A stretch of DNA of 47,528 nucleotides, from assembly GCF_030813235.1 (NCBI RefSeq), contig NZ_JAUSUB010000036.1, positions 1 through 47,528 on the forward strand. Reading direction: 5' to 3'. Below the pieces are notes generated by a model. The model did not search any database and had not been told where the DNA came from. It saw only the letters and a list, made by a program, of their open reading frames with translations. Below, piece by piece: positions 1-7,839 of the stretch (positions within the stretch are counted from its first letter, which is position 1; each line of letters begins with the position of its first letter). The translations under genes were made by a program, and so were the position numbers. The DNA comes from Cytobacillus purgationiresistens. Lineage in GTDB: Bacteria > Bacillota > Bacilli > Bacillales > Cytobacillaceae.

Positions 1-685
1 TCGCGCAATATAGATTAGAATGGGCGGGATTCTTATCTGAAATCCAGTGAATCGCGCAATACAGATTAGAATCGGTGGGATTCTTATCTGAAATCGAAAG
101 AATCGCGCAAGACAGATTAGAATCGGCGGGATTCTTATCTGAAATCCAGAGAATCGCGCAATACAGATTAGAAAGGACGGGATTCTTATCTGAAATCCAG
201 TGAATCGCGCAATACAGATTAGAAAGGACGGGATTCTTATCTGAAATCGAGAGAATCGCGCAAGACAGATTAGAATCGGCGGGATGCTTATCTGAAATCG
301 AAAGAATCGCGCAAGACAGATTAGAATCGGCGGGATGCTTATCTGAAATCCAGAGAATCGCGCAATACAGATTAGAATCGGTGGGATGCTTATCTGAAAT
401 CGAGAGAATCGCGCAATACAGATTAGAATCGGCGGGATTCTTATCTGAAATCCAGTGAATCGCGCAATACAGATTAGAAAGGACGGGATTCTTATCTGAA
501 ATCGAAAGAATCGCGCAATACAGATTAGAATCGGCGGGATGCTTATCTGAAATCCAGTGAATCGCGCAATACAGATTAGAATCGGCGGGATGCTTATCTG
601 AAATCCAGTGAATCGCGCATTACAGATTAGAAAGGACGGGATTCTTATCTGAAATCGAGAGAATCGCGCAAGACAGATTAGAAAG
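1..685. repeat. Tandem array of a 51-bp repeat (13 full units plus a partial)
   Basis: Units begin with TCGCGCAA at 1, 52, 103 and so on every 51 bp up to 664, where the last unit breaks off near 685. The array continues beyond the left edge of the window. Each unit carries an imperfect inverted repeat, CAGATTAGAATC facing GATTCTTATCTG around a GGCGG-like loop, so each could form a hairpin. Variation is concentrated in the loop (tcggcgg, tcggtgg, aaggacgg) and in a four-base linker (cagt, gaaa, caga, gaga). Units are nearly identical and there are no spacers, so this is not a CRISPR array. One minus-strand frame stays open throughout because 51 is divisible by three, but no start codon or ribosome binding site is visible. 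Function unknown. Confidence 0.95.
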
Positions 686-785
686 GGGTGGAGGCATCCA
701 TGAAGAGGAGCTGAGAAGAAGGAAAACCAGGTTAAACAATAAACAAATACATCATCCTCAATTTCATCTCATTAAAAGAAAAAAA

Positions 786-806
786 CCACAGAATCAATTT
801 CTGTGG
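786..806 (-). terminator. Rho-independent terminator of the sigma-54 regulator gene
   Basis: An 8-bp stem (CCACAGAA/TTCTGTGG) is followed on the minus strand by a run of T. It lies about 130 bp beyond the stop codon of the regulator at 938. Confidence 0.75.
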
Positions 807-937
807 TAATCTTTCTTATCTTTTTAAAAAAACTTTGCCTATAAAGAATAAAACAGTCCTTAGAACCTATCCTAATGCTAGATGCAGTTTATTTGTTACC
901 TTCTGTTCAGCTTTAATTTTTACAAAAAATAAACCAT

Positions 938-2233
938 TTACTTTATCCCGTATTTAGCCATCTTCCTATATAAACTAGCGATGTGAATTTTAAGATTCAA
1001 CGCTGCTTCTGTGCGATCTCCACCAGCTTTTTGTAAAGCATGATTGATTGCAGTGATTTCTGCTTGTTGAACTGCCTCTTCCAGGCATGAAAATGGTTGT
1101 GTTGAAAAGTGTATATCTGGAGCCTGTGAAACAAATGAAGTAAAGTGAATAGCATCATAAGATAGAGCTCTGCCTTCAACAAGGTTCATTCCTCTCTCTA
1201 TTGTTGCTTTAAGCTCTCTCACATTACCAGGCCAATCATAGCTTAATAGCCAGCTTTTCAGTTGATGTTCAATTTCTCTTACATCTCTGCCTAATCTCAT
1301 ATTAAAATCTTCAATAAAATAATAAGTCAAAGGAAGAATATCTTCTTTCCTTTCCTTAAGCGAAGGAATCTTCAAATCAAACACATATAACCTATAATAT
1401 AGATCCTGTCTAAACTTGCCTTCTTTGACAAGTGCCTTCAAATCTTTGTTAGTCGCTGTAATAATGCGGATATCTACTAAGCGTTTTCCAGTACCGCCTA
1501 GTCTTTCTATCTCTCTTTCTTGTAGAACACGGAGCAACTTCCCTTGTGCCTGTAAGGGAAGCTCTGATATTTCATCAAGAAATAATGTGCCATTTTGAGC
1601 AAGTTCTATTTTGCCTGGTTTCCCTTCTTTTTTCGCCCCGCTAAAAGCCCCCTCTTCATAACCAAAAACTTCCGATTCGAACAATTCATCGGGAATCGCT
1701 GCACAGTTTACGGCAATAAATGGTTGTTCTTTCCTAGAACTTAAGCCATGGATAGCTTGAGCAAACAGTTCCTTTCCTGTTCCGCTTTCACCTGTAATCA
1801 AGACTGTTGATGTGCTTGTAGCTATTCTTGCCGCAAGATCTTTTACCTTTTCTAATGCAATACTTTCACCAATAATGTTAGAAAACGAATAGCAGCTGCT
1901 CGTGTTTTTCAAGTTTTGCTCAGCATTTAGAAAGGCTTTTAGTTCGTCTAAATGTACCTTCCCTTGTGTAAGGAGAATCACGTATTGATTATGCCCGCTT
2001 CTCTCAAACCATTGAATAAGACAAGGGATGCCAGATACATTTGAGAAGAAAATTTTCTTTTTATGATGGACTCTTGTCATTAAATCTTTCACATCTAAAC
2101 CGTGCAACTCATCTTCTGCCTTAGAAAACAATTGACAAAAAACTGAATTCACGCTGATTATTTGGCCAAGTTGATTTACCTTAATAGAAGCAAGCTCTTC
2201 TTTTGTTTCCTTCATTCTAATTGACCCTTCCAT
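938..2233 (-). CDS. Sigma-54-dependent transcriptional activator (PAS / AAA+ / Fis-type HTH)
   Basis: Bacterial enhancer-binding protein of 431 residues that would use ATP hydrolysis to open sigma-54 RNA polymerase promoters. The N-terminus (about 10-100) looks like a degenerate PAS sensor. The AAA+ core starts near 115, with Walker A GESGTGKE at 148-155, Walker B GTLFLDE at 215-221 and the sigma-54 contact loop at 195-200. That loop reads GAFSGA rather than the usual GAFTGA. The C-terminal 35 residues form a Fis-like helix-turn-helix. The ATG has an AGGTGAA ribosome binding site. It lies 13 bp after the MaoC-like gene and is probably co-transcribed with it. By context it should control the neighbouring acyl-CoA genes. 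Inducer unknown. Confidence 0.93.
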   Translation of the reverse strand: MEGSIRMKETKEELASIKVNQLGQIISVNSVFCQLFSKAEDELHGLDVKDLMTRVHHKKKIFFSNVSGIPCLIQWFERSGHNQYVILLTQGKVHLDELKAFLNAEQNLKNTSSCYSFSNIIGESIALEKVKDLAARIATSTSTVLITGESGTGKELFAQAIHGLSSRKEQPFIAVNCAAIPDELFESEVFGYEEGAFSGAKKEGKPGKIELAQNGTLFLDEISELPLQAQGKLLRVLQEREIERLGGTGKRLVDIRIITATNKDLKALVKEGKFRQDLYYRLYVFDLKIPSLKERKEDILPLTYYFIEDFNMRLGRDVREIEHQLKSWLLSYDWPGNVRELKATIERGMNLVEGRALSYDAIHFTSFVSQAPDIHFSTQPFSCLEEAVQQAEITAINHALQKAGGDRTEAALNLKIHIASLYRKMAKYGIK

Positions 2234-2246
2234 AATTATTCACCTG

Positions 2247-2669
2247 TCAATCCTCTTTAGGTAATACAAAAAGAACAATTTGACCTCTAATGACCTCATT
2301 GCCTACTTGATTAAAACAAGTGACCTTTTGTGTCACCCAACTTCGTTCTTTATTAATATCAATCACTTCCAGCTCAGCTGTTATTTTATCATTCGTGTAG
2401 ACTGGATGATAAAAAATAACTTCCTTTTGCAAAAGTATGCAAGCAGCCCCCGGCAATTTTTCACTTACAACTTGGTGAATGAGCCCTTCTGCTAAAAGTC
2501 CTGGAACGATTGGCCGTTCATAATTTACTCGCCAGACCTCTTCATCAGGATTATAGACAGGGCTATAGTCGTGTGTGAGAACTTGACATGCCAAGACATC
2601 TGCTTCCGTAAACGTTCTTTGTAATTGTGCTGTTTGCCCAATAGATAACTCAGTGAGTAAATATCCCAT
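2247..2669 (-). CDS. MaoC-like hot-dog fold protein
   Basis: A 140-residue protein resembling MaoC/(R)-specific enoyl-CoA hydratase domains, which hydrate 2-enoyl-CoA or act as related thioester enzymes. In active hydratases the catalytic motif is roughly D-x-N-P-x-H. Here the matching stretch reads DYSPVYNPDE, so the Asp is kept but the Asn and catalytic His are replaced by Ser and Tyr. Activity as a classical hydratase is therefore doubtful, and a thioesterase-like or binding role is possible. Start ATG follows AGGTAGGA. It is the first gene of a two-gene unit with the sigma-54 regulator and is separated from the acyl-CoA genes by a strong terminator. Confidence 0.75.
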   Translation of the reverse strand: MGYLLTELSIGQTAQLQRTFTEADVLACQVLTHDYSPVYNPDEEVWRVNYERPIVPGLLAEGLIHQVVSEKLPGAACILLQKEVIFYHPVYTNDKITAELEVIDINKERSWVTQKVTCFNQVGNEVIRGQIVLFVLPKED

Positions 2670-2727
2670 ATATATCCTACCTTCTTTTGATTAAGATTCC
2701 CTGCTGAACTGTTTAAAATCAATAGCC

Positions 2728-2771
2728 ATAAGCGAAATATGAAGATAATTGACAATACATATCTCGCTTAT
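2728..2771. promoter_or_regulatory. Inverted repeat upstream of the MaoC-like/regulator unit
   Basis: Two 14-bp arms, ATAAGCGAAATATG and CATATCTCGCTTAT, match as inverted repeats with one mismatch around a 16-bp spacer. It lies 58-102 bp upstream of the MaoC-like start codon. Size and position suit an activator or enhancer site, possibly for autoregulation. This is inferred from symmetry only; no consensus -24/-12 promoter was found beside it. Confidence 0.45.
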
Positions 2772-2808
2772 AATATCGATTAAACTTGCAGACATTTATG
2801 AAAAAAAT

Positions 2809-2835
2809 GAATCTGTCTGCCTAGCAGACAGATTC
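2809..2835 (-). terminator. Strong terminator after the DUF3870 gene
   Basis: A perfect 12-bp stem (GAATCTGTCTGC / GCAGACAGATTC) with a 3-base loop is followed on the minus strand by a T-rich run. It ends the CoA-transferase / acyl-CoA dehydrogenase / DUF3870 operon. Confidence 0.9.
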
Positions 2836-2841
2836 ACCATC

Positions 2842-3156
2842 CTATTCATGGCTTTGCACCATGTCATATTGTAAAAACACATCTTTTAAAGCAGCCTGAA
2901 TGGCTTGGCCAGCCTTCCCACGATAATGCTTTTTCAATTTGTCCAAGATATCATCCATACCGTCCTGCAATGAATAACCGCGCAGCAGCTGGCGGATATA
3001 TTCACGCCCATGCTCGGTTGCCAGTGTACAAGAGGCATCCACAATCACACCATATTTAAAATCAAGCTCTAAAGTGATTGTAATGGAATCATAAAGGTTT
3101 CGTGCTGCCATTCCTTGAGGAAGTTTAGCATGACCTGCAATAAAGTATGTGTACAT
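2842..3156 (-). CDS. DUF3870 domain protein
   Basis: A 104-residue soluble protein resembling the DUF3870 family, a small domain of unknown function. No catalytic motif is recognisable. The ATG is preceded by AAAAAGGAGC. It is the last gene of the operon that begins with the CoA-transferase, 26 bp downstream of the acyl-CoA dehydrogenase, so its role is probably tied to that pathway. Family assignment is from recall of sequence style, with moderate confidence. Confidence 0.75.
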   Translation of the reverse strand: MYTYFIAGHAKLPQGMAARNLYDSITITLELDFKYGVIVDASCTLATEHGREYIRQLLRGYSLQDGMDDILDKLKKHYRGKAGQAIQAALKDVFLQYDMVQSHE

Positions 3157-3182
3157 TTAACGTGCTCCTTTTTCTATCTAGT

Positions 3183-4388
3183 TTACACTGTCACCTGTTC
3201 AAATGGCCAAGCAGGCAACTGGTTTCTTAGAGGTTTATCTTCTCTATAACCAAGTGCGTATTCACCTTGCATAACTGTATGGATTTCTCTTGTTCCTTCA
3301 TAAATAACAGGTGCTTTTGAATTTCTTAAAAACCGTTCAACTGGATATTCATCAGAATATCCGTAGGCACCATGAATTTGCACTGCGTCGTTGGCAGCTT
3401 CATTCGCAGCATCACATGATATCCATTTTGCTAAAGAAGTTTCCTGCGTATTTCTTTGTCCAGCATTTTTCAAAGTTCCCGCTTTAAAAACAAGGAGACG
3501 GGAAATTTCTAAATTGGCACTCATCTTCGCGATCATTTGCTGTACTAATTGGTGTTTCCCGATTTCTTTGCCAAAAGTTTTTCTTTCATGACAATACTTT
3601 AAGCTTGCTTCTAAACTTGCACCAATTAGGCCAACCGCTCCAGCTGCAACAGTAAATCTACCATTATCAAGCGCTGACATGGCAATTTTAAAACCTTCTC
3701 CTTCTTCGCCTAAACGGTTAGCAATTGGCACCCTCACATCTGATAAGAATACTTCGCCTGTATTCCCTGCTCTTATGCCCAGTTTCCCTTTAATTGCTTT
3801 TGTTTCCACTCCAGGAAATGTACGTTCAACGATGAACGCAGTGATTCCTTTATGTGCCACATCATGGTCAGTTTTCGCAAAGATAAGGAAATGGTCGGCA
3901 ACATCACAAAGGGAAATCCATGTTTTTGATCCATTTAAAATATAATGATCTCCATCTTTAACAGCTGAAGAATTCATAGCAGCAACATCTGAACCAGCAT
4001 TAGGTTCGGTAAGTCCGAATGCCGCTACTTTTTCTCCTTTTGCTTGTGGAACGAGATATTTTTGTTTTTGTTCCTCTGTCCCCCATTGAAAAATAGTCAT
4101 ACTATTCAAGCCTGTGTGTACCGATACTGCTGTACGATAGGCAGTATCTCCGCGTTCCAGTTCCTCACATACGATTGCCAAAGTGTTATAGTCCATACCT
4201 GCTCCGCCATACTCTTCTGGAATACAAACACCCATTAATTGCAACTCTGCCAATCTTTTCAAAATATTCGGTTCAAAGTGGTGATTTCGATCCCACTCAT
4301 GAATATTTGGGATGATTTCCTTATCCACAAATTTTCTCACCAATTTTTTTACACTTTGCTGCTCTTCTGTTAATTCGAAATTCATCAT
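3183..4388 (-). CDS. Acyl-CoA dehydrogenase, possibly glutaryl-CoA-dehydrogenase-like
   Basis: FAD-dependent dehydrogenase of 401 residues, full length for the family, catalysing alpha,beta-oxidation of an acyl-CoA. The N-terminal helical domain begins TEEQQSVKKLVRKFV. The central beta domain contains the flavin-binding stretch FGLTEPNAGSD and the WISLCDVADHF segment. The C-terminal domain contains VQIHGAYGYSDEYPVER and YEGTREIHTVMQGEYALG, whose Glu in YEGT is the expected catalytic base. The last motif is close to that of glutaryl-CoA dehydrogenases but substrate cannot be fixed by reading. AGGAGG precedes tandem ATG codons. It follows the CoA-transferase by 11 bp, suggesting that the CoA ester made by the transferase is its substrate. 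Confidence 0.93.
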   Translation of the reverse strand: MMNFELTEEQQSVKKLVRKFVDKEIIPNIHEWDRNHHFEPNILKRLAELQLMGVCIPEEYGGAGMDYNTLAIVCEELERGDTAYRTAVSVHTGLNSMTIFQWGTEEQKQKYLVPQAKGEKVAAFGLTEPNAGSDVAAMNSSAVKDGDHYILNGSKTWISLCDVADHFLIFAKTDHDVAHKGITAFIVERTFPGVETKAIKGKLGIRAGNTGEVFLSDVRVPIANRLGEEGEGFKIAMSALDNGRFTVAAGAVGLIGASLEASLKYCHERKTFGKEIGKHQLVQQMIAKMSANLEISRLLVFKAGTLKNAGQRNTQETSLAKWISCDAANEAANDAVQIHGAYGYSDEYPVERFLRNSKAPVIYEGTREIHTVMQGEYALGYREDKPLRNQLPAWPFEQVTV

Positions 4389-4399
4389 GATAATTCCTC

Positions 4400-5587
4400 C
4401 TAAATAATTTGTTTTGTTCTTAATTTTACAATTTCATCGGTAGTAAACCCATAGTTCTCTAATATTTTGTCTGTATGTTCGCCGTATAATGGCGGATGCG
4501 TCCTCATCGTGACTGGACTTTTTGAAAGCTTGATAGGGGAGCCTGTCAACTGAAGGTCATCGATTAATGGATGCTCCATTTTGACAACCATTTCCCTCGC
4601 ATTTACTTGAGGGTCAGCAAACATCTCTGGAATGCTATTTATCGGACCATTTGGAATGCTTGCTTCGTCCAATAAGGCTTTCCATTCAATCTTTGTTCTC
4701 TGCTTAAGAGCCCATTCGCAACTAGGTACAAGCGTATCCTTATTCTCTACTCGCAATTGGTTTGATTTATATTTCTCATCCATTGCTAATTCTGGCTGTC
4801 CTATTACGGCAGCAAACCGCTTAAATTGCTCATCATTCCCGACCGCAATAACCATCTCTCCATCAGATACAGGGAAGACTTGATATGGCGCAATATTGGG
4901 ATGCTGATTTCCAAGCCGTTTTGGCTGCATGCCGCCTACTAAGTAATTGCTTGCCACGTTGATAAGAGATGCAATCTGACAATCCATTAAAGAAATATCA
5001 ATTTCTTGTCCTTCTCCCGTTTGATGACGATGCTGTAGGGCGCTTAATATCCCAATACACGTGTATAACCCCGTAAGTACATCAGCAATTGCGATCCCAA
5101 CCTTCATAGGGCTGCCTTCTGCTTCTCCTGTAATGCTCATTAATCCACTCATTGCTTGAATAATATAATCATAGCCTGGCAGGTTCTTATATGGACCATC
5201 CGAGCCGAAACCTGTAATGGAAGCGACAATCACTTTCGGGTTGATTTCTTTTAATACTTCATAACCCAGACCCATCTTATCCATTGTTCCTGTTTTGAAG
5301 TTTTGAACTACTACATCGCCAGACTCTACTAGCTGTTTAAAGATATTCCTGCCTTCTTCTGTCTTCAAATTTAATGTCATGCTTTGCTTATTTCTATTTG
5401 CACAAAGATAATAAGCGCTTTCACCTTTAGCAAACGGTGGTCCCCATCCTCTTGTTTCATCGCCTGCTAAATGGTGTTCCACTTTAATGACCTCAGCTCC
5501 TAAGTCCCCTAGGATCATCGTACAAAAGGGACCAGCTAGCACTCTAGATGCATCGATAATGCGGATTCCTTCTAATGCCCCTGACAT
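4400..5587 (-). CDS. Class III CoA-transferase (CaiB/BaiF family)
   Basis: A 395-residue protein that moves CoA from a donor thioester to a carboxylic acid. The N-terminus MSGALEGIRIIDASRVLAGP and the GDLGAEVIKVE motif are typical of the family. The catalytic Asp is expected in the DISLMDCQIASL region, about residues 205-215. Relatives include succinate/glutarate, formyl and carnitine CoA-transferases. The open frame extends to 5644, but the ATG at 5587 has AGAGGTG in place and starts at the conserved N-terminus, so it is chosen. First gene of an operon with the acyl-CoA dehydrogenase and DUF3870. A dicarboxylate such as glutarate is an attractive but unproved substrate. Confidence 0.93.
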   Translation of the reverse strand: MSGALEGIRIIDASRVLAGPFCTMILGDLGAEVIKVEHHLAGDETRGWGPPFAKGESAYYLCANRNKQSMTLNLKTEEGRNIFKQLVESGDVVVQNFKTGTMDKMGLGYEVLKEINPKVIVASITGFGSDGPYKNLPGYDYIIQAMSGLMSITGEAEGSPMKVGIAIADVLTGLYTCIGILSALQHRHQTGEGQEIDISLMDCQIASLINVASNYLVGGMQPKRLGNQHPNIAPYQVFPVSDGEMVIAVGNDEQFKRFAAVIGQPELAMDEKYKSNQLRVENKDTLVPSCEWALKQRTKIEWKALLDEASIPNGPINSIPEMFADPQVNAREMVVKMEHPLIDDLQLTGSPIKLSKSPVTMRTHPPLYGEHTDKILENYGFTTDEIVKLRTKQII

Positions 5588-5644
5588 TTTTTCACCTCTT
5601 TGCTGTATTATGAATGCAAAAAGAGCCAGCAAAACAATCTTCAT

Positions 5645-5656
5645 GCGTTTAAACGC
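5645..5656. promoter_or_regulatory. 12-bp perfect palindrome upstream of the CoA-transferase operon
   Basis: GCGTTTAAACGC lies about 57 bp upstream of the CoA-transferase start codon. It may be an operator or activator site for this operon. Based on symmetry and position only. Confidence 0.3.
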
Positions 5657-5875
5657 AACAAGATGGTCTCACCGACTCCTATCCAGGGCTTGTTTTCCGG
5701 CAAAAGAAAATCAAGTGAATCAAGTCAATTTTAATTTATTATTATTTAATCATTCCTATTAAAGCAAACCATTTTTGCAGTAAGGATATTACTGTCAGTG
5801 GTTCGTTAAGATAATAATATACCAATATTGAGAATTTTTCAATATTTTCATTATAACTTTTTTCTTTATCGATTC

Positions 5876-7318
5876 TTATATTGTTTTTTCTTCTTTATGA
5901 TCCTCTTCATAACGGATAACTTTGGCTATTTCTTTTTCCATATGAAGGTCGGATTGTTTCGTTCCATACCTCTTCATCGATACTTTATAAAGAAAAGCTC
6001 CTAGAATCGACCACGCTAAGATAATGAGCCATTCATACGGCCAAATTAAGGCTGATGGCATTCCTGGAAAATATAAAACCGCTATTCCGACCGACATAAC
6101 AGCCGCTATCCAACCTATTGAAGTTCCGCCTGGAAGCTGGAATGGACGATTCATATTTGGATACTTATGGCGTAATATTATGAACGAAATTGCCACCATC
6201 AACCAAGCAACCACCAAGGCAAGACCACCTGCATCAACTAGCCATACTAAAGCTTGGCGGCCAAGTAACGGGGCAGCTGTAGAAAGAACAGCAATTAGTA
6301 GAATTGCCTTATGAGGTGTATGATATTTCGGATGGAGCTCACCTAAAGATCGAGGCAGCATCCCTGCTTTAGCTAAAGCATAAATCGCTCGGCTTCCTCC
6401 AACATAAAAAGCAATCCAGCTTGTTAATATCCCCCCGATTCCTCCTAAGAGAAGGATATTTCCCATCAACTGACTGCCCCCAAATGCTTTGATCATCGCA
6501 TCTGCAGTAACAAGATTAGATTCTGCAATGTCAGCAGGGGTTAAAATTCGTGATACACCAAAAATAACAAGAACGTACCATAGAACTGCTAAAAAAACGG
6601 ATATGATTAATAGTTTACCGATTTGCTTTCTTGGAAGGTTAATTTCTTCCGCCGCTTGCGGGATGACATCAAAACCAACGAACATAAATGGGGTCATGAT
6701 TACTACCGTGAGGATACCCGCTAACCCATGTTCAAATAATGGCTGCATGTTTGCTGTATTCCCTGTAAAAGTGCTTCCTGTAATGAGTAAAATACCTGCT
6801 ATAATGATTAATAAGGTAAGAATAAATGTAGCTACAGACGAAAATTTGATCCCTCGATAATTAATCCAGGCAATGATGATAGAACCAAGAATTCCTACTC
6901 CGGCCCAAGTAACCGTTACATCCCAGCCTGCTATCGTATACAAATAGCCTTTGCTGTAGTTAGGAATCAAATAGTCGAATACCGTTGGCAAAGCGACTGC
7001 CTCAAATGCGACAACTGATACATAACCCAACACAATCGCCCAAGTCGTTATAAAACTTGCCAATCTGCCCATCGCCATAAAACTGTAAACATGTTCTCCA
7101 CCTACTAGAGGGAGAGCTGATGAAAGCTCTGCATATGTTAAGCCAACAAAGGTTACGAGTAATCCTCCAATTGCAAAGGCCAGAATCGCTCCTAATGAGC
7201 CAGCTTCACTGATCCAAATCCCAGCTGTAACCACCCAGCCCCAACCAATCATTGCTCCAAAAGCAAGAGCAAGAACATCTCTGTTTCCTAAAGTCTTCAA
7301 TAATTTCGGCTCGTCCAT
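5876..7318 (-). CDS. APC-family amino acid permease
   Basis: Membrane transporter of 480 residues with about 12 hydrophobic segments, of the amino acid-polyamine-organocation superfamily. The conserved first helix carries GAMIGWGWV, the analogue of the substrate-binding unwound GxxIGxG motif. The C-terminal tail is charged (EEDHKEEKTI) and cytoplasmic. The start ATG is preceded by AGGAGG. It lies between the CoA-transferase operon and the aminotransferase, all on the minus strand, so it probably imports the amino acid or amine handled by the aminotransferase. Substrate not determinable by eye. A possible cre site lies upstream. Confidence 0.9.
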   Translation of the reverse strand: MDEPKLLKTLGNRDVLALAFGAMIGWGWVVTAGIWISEAGSLGAILAFAIGGLLVTFVGLTYAELSSALPLVGGEHVYSFMAMGRLASFITTWAIVLGYVSVVAFEAVALPTVFDYLIPNYSKGYLYTIAGWDVTVTWAGVGILGSIIIAWINYRGIKFSSVATFILTLLIIIAGILLITGSTFTGNTANMQPLFEHGLAGILTVVIMTPFMFVGFDVIPQAAEEINLPRKQIGKLLIISVFLAVLWYVLVIFGVSRILTPADIAESNLVTADAMIKAFGGSQLMGNILLLGGIGGILTSWIAFYVGGSRAIYALAKAGMLPRSLGELHPKYHTPHKAILLIAVLSTAAPLLGRQALVWLVDAGGLALVVAWLMVAISFIILRHKYPNMNRPFQLPGGTSIGWIAAVMSVGIAVLYFPGMPSALIWPYEWLIILAWSILGAFLYKVSMKRYGTKQSDLHMEKEIAKVIRYEEDHKEEKTI

Positions 7319-7438
7319 ACATTAGCCTCCTATCATCCTGATCTTTTAAGAACACTTAGTTATTCCGTTATACCTGCCATAAACCAACATAACATGTACA
7401 TATTATCCATTCCATTTGATAATTATCTTGGAAATTCG

Positions 7439-7454
7439 TTCTAAACGCTTTCAT
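7439..7454. promoter_or_regulatory. Candidate cre (CcpA-binding) site
   Basis: On the minus strand the sequence reads ATGAAAGCGTTTAGAA, close to the Bacillus catabolite-responsive element TGWAARCGYTWNCW with one departure near the end. It lies about 125 bp upstream of the permease start. Carbon catabolite control of an amino acid permease would be expected. The match is by eye. Confidence 0.4.
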
Positions 7455-7548
7455 TAAACACTGAATTTTCCGTAAATTGAAGATATAAAAACCTTCCCTA
7501 ATATTATTCTAATTTCCACCCCCAACTACCTTCTCCTTGTCAATCACT

Positions 7549-7638
7549 TTATGCATGGGACCAAAGATCTTTTCCCTCACAATAATCAAACATTCTAGGC
7601 TCAATCTCCACGTGAGCAACGGACAGTAAAAAAACGAT
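7549..7638 (-). pseudogene. Short gene remnant, possibly the C-terminus of a cation efflux protein
   Basis: The 520-bp gap between permease and aminotransferase holds a short open stretch on the minus strand ending SVAHVEIEPRMFDYCEGKDL. The HVEIEP element resembles the C-terminal cytoplasmic domain of cation diffusion facilitators. It has no start codon and is preceded in frame by a stop, so it is a remnant at best. The rest of the gap holds the cre-like site and a terminator; nothing else was seen. Confidence 0.25.
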
Positions 7639-7711
7639 CTATCGGTTATCATACTGATTTATTTCTCCAGAAAATAGAGCAGTTCCTTCTTCTATACTTT
7701 AAAAAACAAGC

Positions 7712-7757
7712 GGGTCCACATCCTCACTGCCTCTATCCTAAATCCTATAGTGGACCC
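7712..7757 (-). terminator. Probable terminator of the aminotransferase gene
   Basis: A perfect 8-bp inverted repeat, GGGTCCAC and GTGGACCC, spans a 30-base loop. On the minus strand it is followed shortly by a run of T (GCTTGTTTTTT). It lies about 85 bp beyond the aminotransferase stop codon. The loop is long for a terminator, hence moderate confidence. Confidence 0.5.
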
Positions 7758-7839
7758 TTTTATAGATGGGTGGCTTTATATTTCACATACCTACTTGCTT
7801 GTTTGCTGCTTTTTCCTTCAGAATCATGAGGATTAGAAA

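Noticed and set aside
1..685. CRISPR array
   Set aside because: Units are contiguous and nearly identical over their whole 51 bp; there are no unique spacers and no cas genes. The same holds for the 52-bp array at 18476-19098.
2748..2777. Plus-strand sigma-A promoter (TTGACA and TAATAT)
   Set aside because: It points at the back of the DUF3870 gene with no plus-strand gene after it, and it overlaps the inverted repeat; probably chance.
5613..5628. Sigma-54-like promoter in front of the CoA-transferase (TGGCTCTTTTTGCAT on the minus strand)
   Set aside because: The distance between GG and GC is 8 instead of 10 bases, which is not tolerated by sigma-54 polymerase.
7362..7378. Sigma-54-like promoter in front of the permease (TGGCAGG on the minus strand)
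   Set aside because: The -24 half is good, but the -12 half lacks the GC at the right place.
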